A DNA stretch of 64,000 nt, from positions 558,001-622,000 of the forward strand of contig OZ345371.1 of the NCBI GenBank assembly GCA_977006965.1, written 5' to 3'. How positions within the stretch are numbered: the stretch's first letter is position 1; each line of letters begins with the position of its first letter. The notes below the pieces were generated by a model, which had not been told where the DNA came from, searched no databases, and saw nothing but the letters and a program-made list of their open reading frames with translations. This document shows, piece by piece, positions 10,945 through 20,113 of this stretch. A program made the position numbers and the translations under genes. This stretch comes from Phymatolithon calcareum (taxonomy: Eukaryota > Rhodophyta > Florideophyceae > Hapalidiales).

Positions 10945-12061
10945 TGTCTTCTCCTTCGAGTGTTTTACTTCTACCTTTTTGGCACGGCACGAAAAAGGTT
11001 TCGGTTTGCCTTGAAAAATTCTCTTGATACAATGTTCGTATTATCAAGTCCAGTACTGGAATGCCATTAGTGAGAGTGCAATCGTCATGATCACGAACAG
11101 CAGTAGTCATTGACGCAGAACAAAGGGCTTTTTTCGTATCCAGCCTTATGTCCTGAATTTCTTTGCGAAGCTGCTTGACTTCTGCCACAAGAGACTCTAG
11201 GTCACTGGAACTATGATTCAGGTGAGTGCGCTCAATCTGCTTTCCAGAGCCACTCGATCTCCTTTCGATATCCACATTTTCGATTCGGCCCGTCTTCCCT
11301 CGATTTCCCAAACTTCGGTCATTATTTCCTCGCCTCTGCTTATGTCTCCAGGGGCGACATCCCTCTTTACGGCACGTATAAGAATCATTGGACTTCCGGT
11401 TGTCTGTACTCCTTGCATCGCTTCCGAGTTGATGATCGCGACGTTCCACGTTACCAATTTCCAAGGGCGCCGGTCCGTTATAACGGAGACCAGCGAAGGG
11501 ATCCGACCTTGCTTGAGAAGAAATCATTCCCGCGTTGAAAAAAGCACTGTCAACATTCAACGCTATCCCTGCTACTTCATCCATGGTCATAACTCCCGAT
11601 TTCCGGTCTTCCAGTCGAACATGGGGCTTGAGTCCCTGACAAAATCTGTCGACCATTTCTCCTTCACTAACGCCTGGGATCGTGAGAACAATGTTTCTGA
11701 ATTCGGAGAGGAACTCAGAAACCGATGTGCGCTGATACAGCTTGCGCAATTTATCCGTTGACCTTTGAACACTGCCAAAAGGAATAAATTCTCTTTTCAA
11801 AGCGCTCTCGAGCGTTTCCAATGTAGTCGGAATCTGGTTTGTACTAACAATCAAGTACCACCAGTTTTCAGCGTTTCCAGTGCAGAAGGTGGATGCGAAG
11901 GATATTTTCGTCGGACCATCGAGTTGAACGGCGTTATTTCCAACTTGAGCCAGCGTGATGTACTGCTTGACCTGATACAACCACGAGTGGACCTTGAATT
12001 CATCCCTTGAGCCATCGAACGTTGGGGGCATATTAACCTTGAACAACGACATTTTCACCAA
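10796..12061 (-). CDS. Gypsy Gag polyprotein
   Basis: This open frame of 421 residues begins MVKMSLFKVNMPPTFDGSRD. That is a typical start for the retrotransposon gag domain, followed by WLYQVKQYITLAQV, WWYLIVST, LKREFIP and a FLSEFRNIVLTIPG block (residues about 15-165). A Cys/His cluster (YTCRKEGCRPWRH) near residue 240 is an incomplete zinc knuckle. Then comes a basic region and a coiled segment (SLVAEVKQLRKEIQDIRL). Gag forms the particle and binds the RNA. The last 60 or so codons overlap the protease frame and may follow a frameshift. It is the best preserved frame of the element and may still be translated, though the element as a whole is defective. Confidence 0.75.
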   Translation of the reverse strand: MVKMSLFKVNMPPTFDGSRDEFKVHSWLYQVKQYITLAQVGNNAVQLDGPTKISFASTFCTGNAENWWYLIVSTNQIPTTLETLESALKREFIPFGSVQRSTDKLRKLYQRTSVSEFLSEFRNIVLTIPGVSEGEMVDRFCQGLKPHVRLEDRKSGVMTMDEVAGIALNVDSAFFNAGMISSQARSDPFAGLRYNGPAPLEIGNVERRDHQLGSDARSTDNRKSNDSYTCRKEGCRPWRHKQRRGNNDRSLGNRGKTGRIENVDIERRSSGSGKQIERTHLNHSSSDLESLVAEVKQLRKEIQDIRLDTKKALCSASMTTAVRDHDDCTLTNGIPVLDLIIRTLYQENFSRQTETFFVPCQKGRSKTLEGEDIGERIRGNTRSNASFRPTFILFELGRCKLQIRRRPWNAMACGPQSENRL

Positions 12062-12569
12062 AGAGGATCTTTCTCCTACCTGATCAAACCCGTATTAGCG
12101 TTACTCGAATCCGTGACTCTGTCGGTCGTCCTACGTGACACCCAATAGACGAATGGGATTGTTGAGGATACTTTGGGCGACTCGGGGCAGAGAATAAAAC
12201 CTCGAGATTCACCTGGCACTCCTGCCCTCAGGTGAGAAATTCTTAGTGTATGGCACTCCAGCCCTCAGACGCAGTCGTGTTCTTGGTTTTTAAAACGCGA
12301 CTCTGGTAAACAAGAACCGCGAACCTCCAGCAGCTCAACACGAACTTTAAACTTGAATCACAAACAGTGATTTTGGAACCTTGAATAACGATCTCGGAAC
12401 CTTGAACAATGAACTTGAATCAAAATAGCAAATGATTGTTTCGAACCCCGAACAGAAACCAACAGCATGAACGACGACTTCGAACCTTGAAGAAATCACG
12501 AACAGAAACCACGAAAATATTGCCAAATTTCACGCTTTGGCAAACTCACGTACCGACGTCAGACGCTAA

Positions 12570-12586
12570 GAGAGCCGGTGCTACCA
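12570..12586 (-). promoter_or_regulatory. Primer-binding site of the gypsy element
   Basis: One base after the 5' LTR end the minus strand reads TGGTAGCACCGGCTCTC. It starts with TGG, complementary to the CCA end of a tRNA. The sequence resembles the 3' end complement of initiator Met tRNA as used by some yeast elements, but the tRNA set of this genome would be needed to decide. The leader beyond it (12062-12569) is non-coding and rich in repeated TTCAAGGTTC-like units. Confidence 0.7.
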
Positions 12587-12587
12587 G

Positions 12588-12965
12588 TGAAACGGATGTT
12601 GATCGAGCTTAGCGTTGACAGGCACAGTATCGGTAGTGACAAGATGAGCTTAGAAGAGGTTTGTTGACTTTACCTCACTTCACTTGGTTGGATTTGTGCT
12701 TGGCTACAGTCCGCTAGTCGGAACTAGGGCATGCCTTATATAGGCAGTGAATTACTTACACGTAACTTACAAATATCATAAAACCCTAAAATACGAATTA
12801 TCTAGAGAGCTCCAGAAATTTCCTTACAGCAATGCATTCGTCAAATAGTGCATGTTTTCGAATATTCTGGATATTTGTCGCATGCTTCCAGGAGCATCTA
12901 GACGTGCATGCTGACAGATAGCATAGCTGTCACTGCTTACGCGCTACATGCATGTCCTTGTTACA
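12588..12965 (-). repeat. 5' LTR of the gypsy element
   Basis: This 378-bp LTR has TG/CA ends (plus strand TGAAACGGATG ... CCTTGTTACA). It contains a TATA-like CCTTATATAGG and A/T-rich sequence. Relative to the 3' LTR it has a short extra block (ATCGGTAGTGAC) near 12640. The AAAGC duplication follows it. Confidence 0.88.
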
Positions 12966-13310
12966 AAAGCCGTACGCAGTCAGAACGGCGTGTGGTTGCT
13001 GCAGATTCCGAAGTATTTTTTGCCTTAGATGGCGAACGTTTTGATCCACTTGCTGTTCGAGAATGCAATCTCGTAGAAGATTTATATTCGAGGAAATTCG
13101 CTAAATGGCCACCAGAAGTGGTCAAAGTACGCTAAACATCCACCCTAGCCAATACTACTACCCACGCATTGCAAAATATACTATCATACTCACCCTAGAC
13201 GAACCTACTAATCCGTTTCTTAGAGCACTCTATGCGGCAGTGAAATTTATTGCGTACGCTACTCTCTCTGGTTTAGCTCCTCGTCGCAAGTATTGGTAGC
13301 ATTTAGCGAA

Positions 13311-13530
13311 TTTCCTCATTTATATTCATTCATTTTTGTCTTTTCCCAAAAGGGGCTAACAGCGATTCAAGGGTCTAAGTTTCTTCCATTCTATCCTATC
13401 ATTAGCGAGCTCAACTGCGGCTTACACGTCTCGTGCAGCTGCGTCACCAAAGATTGATTCTGGCGTTGGTCTGACGAATTGCAGCAGCAACTGGCGGACC
13501 AGGCGGCGCTCGTTCAGAGTAGATGGCACA
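13311..13530 (-). pseudogene. 3' end of a LINE (family 2)
   Basis: On the minus strand, a frame reading LVRQLLLQFVRPTP then AAVELANDRIEWKKLRPLN ends shortly before a stop and an A/T-rich tail with ATGAATGAA. The pattern A-DRxxWR/K is typical of the C-terminus of non-LTR reverse transcriptase proteins. A second copy of the same end is at 58183-58300 (LANDRIEWKKLR, same tail). Both are severely 5' truncated. They differ from the LINE family at 34.6-37.4 and 59.5-61.6 kb. Confidence 0.55.
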
Positions 13531-15353
13531 CGGGCTTGTAGAAGATATCTATTCAATCACGTGAAGAAGTGTGACATGCCTTGAGAATGGGCATGAGATG
13601 CGATTCGTGGGGTTGATAAACAACCCCGAGCCAAGAAATTGGATTGCTCTATTGTAAAAGGCGTCGCCGATCGGAAGGAGGAAAGAATCATCAATCGAAG
13701 CTATCTCTACCCAATCAGAGGTTAAATGGCACGTTGGAAGTCTACTCATATTACTTTTGTGTCATGCTTGGTCTTATTCTATACGGTTCAGAATTATGAA
13801 GGATTGTATATCGAACTAGCGGCCTCATGACTTGCCGACCCGAGAGCATCTCCGGGGGTGGGGGCTATATTCCTGCAGGTGAAAATTTCAAAGTAACAGA
13901 TTTTTTCATATTTGCTCCTTACCTTATATGTAGCATCACACATAAACATCAAACATAACTCGGATTAAATATTTTGAACGCACAATTGCATGCTTAATGA
14001 TGCACAATGAGTCTTGACAACTAGCAGTGGTGTGCACGGGATTATTTTGTGCGATAGTACACGTTCTGTTTTAACCTGGGCACCTTGCGTTGCCCCGCGC
14101 CCAGTGATACGCAGCGCTGCATCGCTATTTCCAGGGATCGTCCCGATTATATTGCAGTTAATTGCAATTAAGTGCAATTTTATTTTTATTGCACTCAGTT
14201 TTCGCTGTAGCAACTGTAATTGGAGCAGATTACGAATTGCAATTGTATCTGGAGCATAGTTCTAAATTGTAGCTCAAATTGGAGCTGTGGAGTTTACTTT
14301 TAGGTGACTTACAGCATCGACAGGAAGCAAGGTTGCACCTGTGTGCATTCTTTCGGTGGAAGTAACTCGACACACCGAGGTCCAGCTTGGGTGGCTCATG
14401 ATATACATATCACTTTTTGGTTTTGGGCTGTTGGAGCGTAGACTTTGCTTGGCGCTCCTTTTGGTTTATGACATCGGAGGAGGAGTTAGGAACTAGGGCA
14501 ATGGCCACGATTTGCAAACGTACGTCTACGTTGTGTGACACGTCATGACCGAAGCATCAGGAAGGTTTCGTATCTCTCAACGTTGAGCAAGTTGTCTCGT
14601 CAGGGTGTGGCAACTAGGGGCAAACCTACTGTAGTTGTGGGAAAGTGCGGTAGCTTGCATACTTGGGGCTCTCCCGCCCTCTTGCTTCTGCGGCCTTTGG
14701 GCGGAATAATCTGGAGACTCTAACATATGATCTAACTCTCAGTCGACAAGCGGCACGCTTATGACAGGCGCAATCGTCTGGCTGCTGTAACGGTACAATG
14801 CTTGTACGCATGTCGTCTCTGAGGCTGCCTTGACCCTTTATACCGGGATCTAAGTAAAGATTGCTCTACACAGGGTCGTCTGTTGAATGAGGATATCTGC
14901 AGGAAAGAACAAAGTTTGAGAGATTTGTCATGTGTTGTAAGGTGCCATAAGCGAGCGCCGCAGAATGCCAATCATGTGTGATGCTTGCTCGAGGAAAATC
15001 CGCGCCGTCGCACAATCTTAATTGCAGTAGTTATTGCGAGACGTACCTCAATAGCAATAAGTATTGCGTGCGAGAAATCCTATTGCTATTGCTTGCCAAA
15101 TTGCTCCGCTGGAAGCAATAACGAAAAATTGAATGAGATGAACCCCTACTATTTCACATAATGCGAAATAGTGCTGCAGTGCTGCGTGCAATACAAATGC
15201 ACCAAAGCCATAAAGCCGTGGCCCAACAGCTGGCTTCGAAGCGTGATTCCTTTACCCTAGCTTTGTGCTTTCTTGTGCCATGTCTGTATTCTGCTCGCAC
15301 CCCTACAGAGCAGAGTAATCACTCCCTAGAAATCTGAACCCCCTGTGACACAT
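13531..15353. other. No gene recognised; ATTGC-rich segments
   Basis: No coding sequence is supported. 14150-14280 and 15010-15130 are rich in ATTGC/GCAAT words in both orientations, giving many weak hairpins. Simple-sequence decay or an old foldback element is possible. Neither has clear ends. Confidence 0.4.
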
Positions 15354-15520
15354 GAACTTGAACTAATATTCCCCCTCGAGACCCCTCAGCGGACCAGAGG
15401 TGGTCTTTTGTAGACCACCGAACCGTGGAAAAAGCACCATACGAAACTTAGCGGTGGACAAAATCAAGCCAAATTTTCTTGCCACTCTGAAAGTTGCTCT
15501 TTGCGCAAGCAGATGCAAAG
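15354..15520 (+). repeat. Dispersed repeat starting TGTGACAC
   Basis: It shares TGTGACACNTGAAC, CTTTTGTA, CCGAACCGTGGAA and CAAATTTTCTT in the same order with 19977-20113. The TG start suggests an LTR, but I could not find the other end or a target duplication. The second copy is cut by a family B LTR. Confidence 0.45.
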
Positions 15521-15834
15521 GTAACTTTTAAATAGAAATCTAAATTTTTTTTGTTTCTCTGTTGTCTAGAGATGAGTGCACTTTCCTCCCATGTCCCCAT
15601 AATAGCGAAGAGAGCAAACCCGCCGTTCATGTGCCGCTATCATGTGGCGTGTCCAAACGGTGCAGTCAACGCAGAGCAATTGAAAATTCAGTGAGTAAAT
15701 ATTTTAAATGCACGAAAACGCTCGTTCGCTTCTCATTCAAGGGAGCTTGATTCAATAAGAAACTTCCATGAACCCATTCCAGATGTAAAACGTAGAGCAT
15801 CCTACGTTATGTTAAGCAAGCAAGGTATGAGCCA

Positions 15835-15885
15835 GGAAGGAATGTGAGGTCGCCGGTTCGATTCCTCTCACAAGCATTAATTGAA
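15835..15885 (+). other. Possible Pol III B box (tRNA-like or SINE)
   Basis: GGTTCGATTCC at about 15857 matches the tRNA T-arm/B-box consensus exactly, and TGTGAGG/CCTCTCACA around it can form a stem. No good A box or cloverleaf was found, so this is at most a degenerate tRNA or the head of a SINE. Confidence 0.25.
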
Positions 15886-15889
15886 TTAC

Positions 15890-17118
15890 GTCCCGCCAAC
15901 GCAGGTGTCGCCGCATAGTGGTGTGCCCATAGTCTTGCGCGAGGCAGTTACGCGAGTACCAAAATTGATATCCAACAAGCGGACATCTTAGAGGAATCTT
16001 AGTTTCTACCCAACTTTCGGAATGCATACTGTAACTCTTGGGTCAGTTGCATTTTCTCTAAAAATCTTCACTCGCAGATGTATACAAACCTGCTTTTTTC
16101 TGTTAATTCAGAACGACACTCGTTGCATGCCCTGGAGCAATACACAGGTCTTCAATTGACCCAAGAACGGGCGGCATATGTATGGACGTAATGTGATATC
16201 TGCACGCAATACAAATTGGTATGAGTACAAAATTTCCGAACTATTTGGTATATCACAAGCCTTCTATTCAGAATTGAAAATGCCGCAGTGCTTCTATACT
16301 AAGATTGCCCAATCACTTGAAAGCCGCGAGCGAATGACCTGCTCAAGGCAATGTTCCACGGATAATAGGCAACGCGGAGAGATCTGCCCACAGCACATGA
16401 CCGTCCGTCGAATGAATTTTGTAGAATTCGATAGCTCAGCGAAGCACGCGAGAAAGAATATTGTAGCGTTAGGATTGTAATCCTCCTCGGGAATTATCAT
16501 GCATGGCGTGATTAACCCGGGAGATTAGGGTCTATTCATATTGTTGATTTGCCGTTGAGCCTTTTCTTCAACTTTAATGGCTCGTTCACCACGAAGACAA
16601 TCCTCGGCAGGACTCTGTCAGTATATGGCTTCTTATTGGCCGTACTATTAAATCCTTCTCCATGTACTGCACAAATGTGTGGGATTGTGCACCGTCAGAA
16701 AATTTTGTCGCTGGGGTTTCTTTTTGCGGGATATAGACGCAGTTTTAGAGACATCTAGAGGTCCATATTGCACAAATAGCCAGTATGATAATCGGTGTAG
16801 TCCAATCGGTCCCACATGCATTGATTGCAGAGCCAGATCACTCGCGGATACAGTATTCGTGCGCTACCAACAGTGGAACCAATAGCACAGAGCCACAATA
16901 TTAAATTGGATACGAAGAAACAAGTACCGTACGATGATTCTACCTTTCGTTCCGCATGGATATAAAGAAGCATCTCTAAACTGCAGTAGAGAGAGGATCT
17001 GTACGGAAGCGGTAGTGGATTCCTCATCGGCGACAGAAGTGAGCGATTCCTCATCGCGACGCCCATGCTGAACTCGAAGTTGTCAACTTCTAGTTACTCA
17101 AACTGCTCCTAAAACGCA
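15890..17118. other. No gene recognised
   Basis: Short frames (for example 16178-16480) have no recognisable motif. No repeats with clear ends were seen. The last 150 bp may include the promoter and 5' leader of the zinc-finger gene. Confidence 0.4.
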
Positions 17119-17667
17119 ATGGACGCCGAACGCAACTCTTCCTCGAACAAAATGCGTGTCCAGTACCTCGTCAATGAAGCAATTGATAATGTTCCAAAAC
17201 CAGCTACAAGTTCTAATCCTCCGACTGCAACGAAAAATGGCGGTGAGTCGAGCTTTGAGTGCGATATATGCCAGCAGACCTACTCTTTGAGGGGGAACCT
17301 GAACAAGCATGTGCGTTGTGCACCTGTCCCTTTTTGATAGTGAGGTCTATTTTGCCACAATTTCTGACTTACATCTCGAATTCTTTATTTACAGATTAAA
17401 ACCGTGCACAAGAAGAGTCGACCGCATGCTTGTGACTTCTGCGATGCTGATTTTGCCTTCTCAGATGGTCTTCGAAGGCATGTCAACCTTGTTCATGTTG
17501 TAAGTACCATTTTCACAAACTTTTCTTTTACTTTCGCGCGAATGAGACTGACGTTGAGATTTTCTCAGGGCACGCGGCCGTTTCGATGCGACACGTGCGA
17601 CGCGACGTTCAAGCAGCGCAGTCATTTGGCGAAGCATCGAAATTCAGCGCATAAGACTAAGCGGTGA
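17119..17667 (+). CDS. C2H2 zinc-finger protein, three fingers, two introns
   Basis: Three exons, 17119-17310, 17395-17499 and 17569-17667, are separated by GT-AG introns of 84 and 69 nt. Both introns are phase 0, and 5' sites GTGCGT and GTAAGT pair with acceptors TTTACAG and TTCTCAG. The product has 131 residues: a polar N-terminus, then finger 1 (CDICQQTYSLRGNLNKH-IKTVH), finger 2 (CDFCDADFAFSDGLRRHVNL-VH) and finger 3 (CDTCDATFKQRSHLAKHRNS-AH). Each is CX2CX12HX4H. It ends KTKR. Intron 1 falls between the two zinc-binding His of finger 1. Without splicing the frame stops early, so the joined fingers are good support for the introns. Such proteins bind DNA in the nucleus; the target is unknown. 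It is the only convincing host gene in the window. The start is the first Met in frame; an upstream exon cannot be excluded. Confidence 0.82.
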
Positions 17668-18558
17668 TGGCCATTTGCGATCGGGAGTGAGTGGAAAGAC
17701 AGAGACTGTGAATTAGGGTAGAAGCACGCATGTGTGTGAGGTAAATTTAGAGTCCTGGGAAATGAAATTTTTGCCGACGCACCAGATTATATCTTTTGTG
17801 CGAAAATGTACAACCGCCTCTCCAATTGTTTCTTCAGCACAGTACATACTGTCCAGTATTGGAAAACATCACAATGGCGGGCCGCTACAAGCTGCAGACA
17901 AATGAATTCCACGTGTGGATCGCAAACTGCCATATGTACGGGGCCATGGCTTGCATGTGCAGTCTGTGCGTCGGGAATAGCGCCATTGGGCAACCGAGGA
18001 GATGCCACATTGCTGGCGGTGGAAACGGAGTGAGATTGCCTTCAAGAATAAAACTGAAGTTTCTGCAGCAATGGTGCATTATCTATAACGACATTGACCG
18101 GCACTGTATTCCAACGGATTACAGCCACGCAACACGCCCTTCAACAAAGTGTTGTTAGATTGAGGTATACAGTGCGTTTACCTTCTGTTGATCGATTGCC
18201 AGTACAAGTATACAGTACGAAAGCTTTCTGACTTCTATCAGCATTTTGGTGTAGGGTACCAATCATAAACTTATCTTTGTCCACGACGTAGAAATCCGTG
18301 CATTTCTGAAGGACATCAAATTGGTGCAGTGCTGCACATCTACGCGCTTCCGCCTCAGAATCAGATCTCCGGCTCAGAAAGCGGTTTTTTGAATTGCGAA
18401 GAAGGCTGCACAAACACGGTTCAGTATTCCGTGGATTTGGGAACAGATGCCAAGATTATCATTCTCTTTTTCGCTAGATGGAATATCTCTTGTGACTGAA
18501 ATGGTACAGTAGAGCATTCATAGAAGCAGTACGGATGATGCACAAGTTGAAGAGTCGC
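17668..18558. other. No gene recognised
   Basis: This begins with the 3' flank of the zinc-finger gene. Overlapping frames at 17796-18158 on the plus strand conflict with one another and show no motif. Nothing else is supported. Confidence 0.4.
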
Positions 18559-18571
18559 CAAACCAGACCTG

Positions 18572-18617
18572 GTGTAGCTCGAATAACATGCAATAAACAA
18601 ACAAACAAACAAACGAA
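18572..18617 (+). mobile_element. 46-bp truncated retroposon with (AAAC)n tail
   Basis: The insert reads GTGTAGCTCGAATAACATG, then CAATAAACAAACAAAC and further AAAC units. It is flanked by a perfect 13-bp direct repeat, CAAACCAGACCTG (18559-18571 and 18618-18630). A long target duplication plus a tandem 3' tail indicates LINE-type target-primed insertion with extreme 5' truncation. The source element is not in the window. Confidence 0.75.
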
Positions 18618-18630
18618 CAAACCAGACCTG

Positions 18631-19976
18631 ATTAGGATTGGTAAAAGGTTTCCCTTCAATGCTGTTTGTTTTTAAAACTATTTATATCACGGCCCCTTAG
18701 ACAGGCCGGCATCAGTAACTACCAAACGACCTTCAAAATTGCTCCAGATCTTCCAACGTCGGTGCTCATCTCCTGCTGCGATGTTCTTCTCTGCAATAGA
18801 AATTGGTTGGGGATGCCGCGCAGTCTTCTCTGCACAAGCTTTTTTGGAACAACGATTCTTGTTGGCGCTTTTAAAATCTACGCAGCATTGGCATACACGA
18901 ACCTACTTGCGACTACACCTCGATCTTATTATTAGGGGCTCCTCAGGATGCGGACTTACGCGGCGTATCGCTAAATCCCCTGGCGTAAGTTACGCTAGGG
19001 GATTTAGCGATATCAATAACGAATGTCTGAGGACTTCAATTACCCACGCTTCAAAAATCTTCACGGGCCTCATCGGCAACGGTTTTCGAAGGGATGAGTT
19101 GTACGAGGCACCAATGTCTCGGGCGACAAATGGAAGAGCCGTCATTGTGAGTCTTCGAACAGCGACGTAGTGCTTGGGATAGTTTTGCGACATTCCACGT
19201 GGTCACTCTACCTGGAGAATGATTTAACTGCAGCCTGCTGTAGAGAACAGCATTCTGGCTCGTGTGGAATCGAGAATGTGTTGTGAATAGTGCAGCTGCA
19301 GCTTCAGGGAGTCGAATTAACCAGGTGAGTCTCATGGTGATGTGACAAGCATTTTTGTATCAGTGGAAACTGTATGACCGCGCTTGAGTTCAGTTTGTTG
19401 ACCTCCTAGCGCTTTACGAACATCACGGAGCTGGAGGCAGTTCCCAGAAAGTGAGGTTATATGCTTCTGATAAATGTCGAAGAAGATGCTGAGTGGAGCT
19501 CAGAAATTATCTAAAACTCGCTCTTTGTTTCAGCATGGCTGAGAATACCAGTCTAGGCCTACAAAATGCTTATGGGCGAAGAAAATGGGGTAGCCTAAGT
19601 GAAAATTTGGCGCTGACCGAGCTTTCCACCTTGTTCCGTACAGCAGAGAAATTGAATCCCCATCAAGGATACAGTCCTGCTCTGCTCGGCGAACTGTTAG
19701 CCATTACAACCGAAGGGAAACACAGCACAAGGGTTTCCAACGTGTATGTCTTATGCAGCAAACCTAAATGTCATGTAGAATGCACGGAGTGCCTATGCGC
19801 GGTGTGGCCAACGAAATTGTTAATCTGGACAGTGATAGATTCATGAAAAACTCTGATAAAGATGGGTGGTTCCCCGACAACTGCAGTGAGAGAAAACCCT
19901 GTATCCAGGGCCTGACCATGTTCCAGGTCATCGACAACACACCGTAAACTTTCGTTGAAAATTTTGGGCCTATTGT
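18631..19976. other. No gene recognised apart from a palindrome
   Basis: A frame at 19493-19846 starts just after a CTTTGTTTCAG acceptor-like site if the second Met (19534) is used. It holds a CSKPKCHVECTECLC Cys-rich cluster. It has no recognised homology and I do not call it a gene. The palindrome at 18966-19012 is listed separately. Confidence 0.35.
18966..19012. repeat. 47-bp near-perfect palindrome
   Basis: Two 23-bp arms (starting TATCGCTAAATCCCC) are separated by a single base, with one G-T mismatch. No flanking duplication or longer inverted repeat was seen. Confidence 0.9.
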
Positions 19977-20113
19977 GACACGTGAACGTGGATTAATTTA
20001 CCGGCTGGGCTTTTGTATACAACCGAACCGTGGAACACCCACCGAAAGAAACTCATCCTCGAAGAGAATCAATCCAAATTTTCTTCGTACTGGAAAAGTT
20101 GCCCCACGATGAG
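19977..20113 (+). repeat. Second copy of the TGTGACAC repeat
   Basis: It matches 15354-15520 in order and orientation and is cut at 20113/20114 by a family B LTR. The continuation after the LTR complex (21441 on) is not clearly alignable. Confidence 0.45.

Larger units (their letters stand above)
8466..12965 (-). mobile_element. Ty3/gypsy retrotransposon without integrase core
   Basis: This is a structurally complete 4.5-kb insertion with two LTRs, a primer-binding site next to the 5' LTR, a polypurine tract next to the 3' LTR, and a perfect AAAGC duplication (8461-8465 and 12966-12970). On the minus strand the order is 5' LTR, leader, gag, protease, reverse transcriptase, RNase H, and the HH half of the integrase zinc domain, then directly the PPT and 3' LTR. 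The integrase catalytic core is missing. Normal gypsy elements are 5 kb or more, so a deletion of about 1 kb or more is likely. Several catalytic residues are also changed (see parts). The LTRs differ by roughly a dozen substitutions plus one small indel, so it is not very recent. Confidence 0.92.
8220..13135 (+). pseudogene. Unknown coding relic split by the gypsy element
   Basis: The plus-strand frame ending at 8465 (about 8250-8465) joins exactly in frame to 12971-13135 when the gypsy element and one copy of its AAAGC duplication are removed. Around the join it reads KSFFSKIRLQSIE then SRTQSERRVVAADSEVFFAL. The right part continues with FDPLAVRECNLVEDLYSRKF to a TAA at 13133-13135. The left part already holds several in-frame stops, so it was probably dead or non-coding before or soon after the insertion. 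I recognise no family. The value of the entry is that it shows an intact reading frame across the empty site. Confidence 0.4.

Noticed and set aside
15354-15780. Third LTR family starting TGTGACAC
   Set aside because: The two copies share an ordered repeat, but no right end, CA terminus or duplication could be fixed, so it is listed only as a repeat.
17796-18158. 120-codon plus frame after the zinc-finger gene
   Set aside because: Several frames of similar length overlap on both strands, with no motif or splice support.
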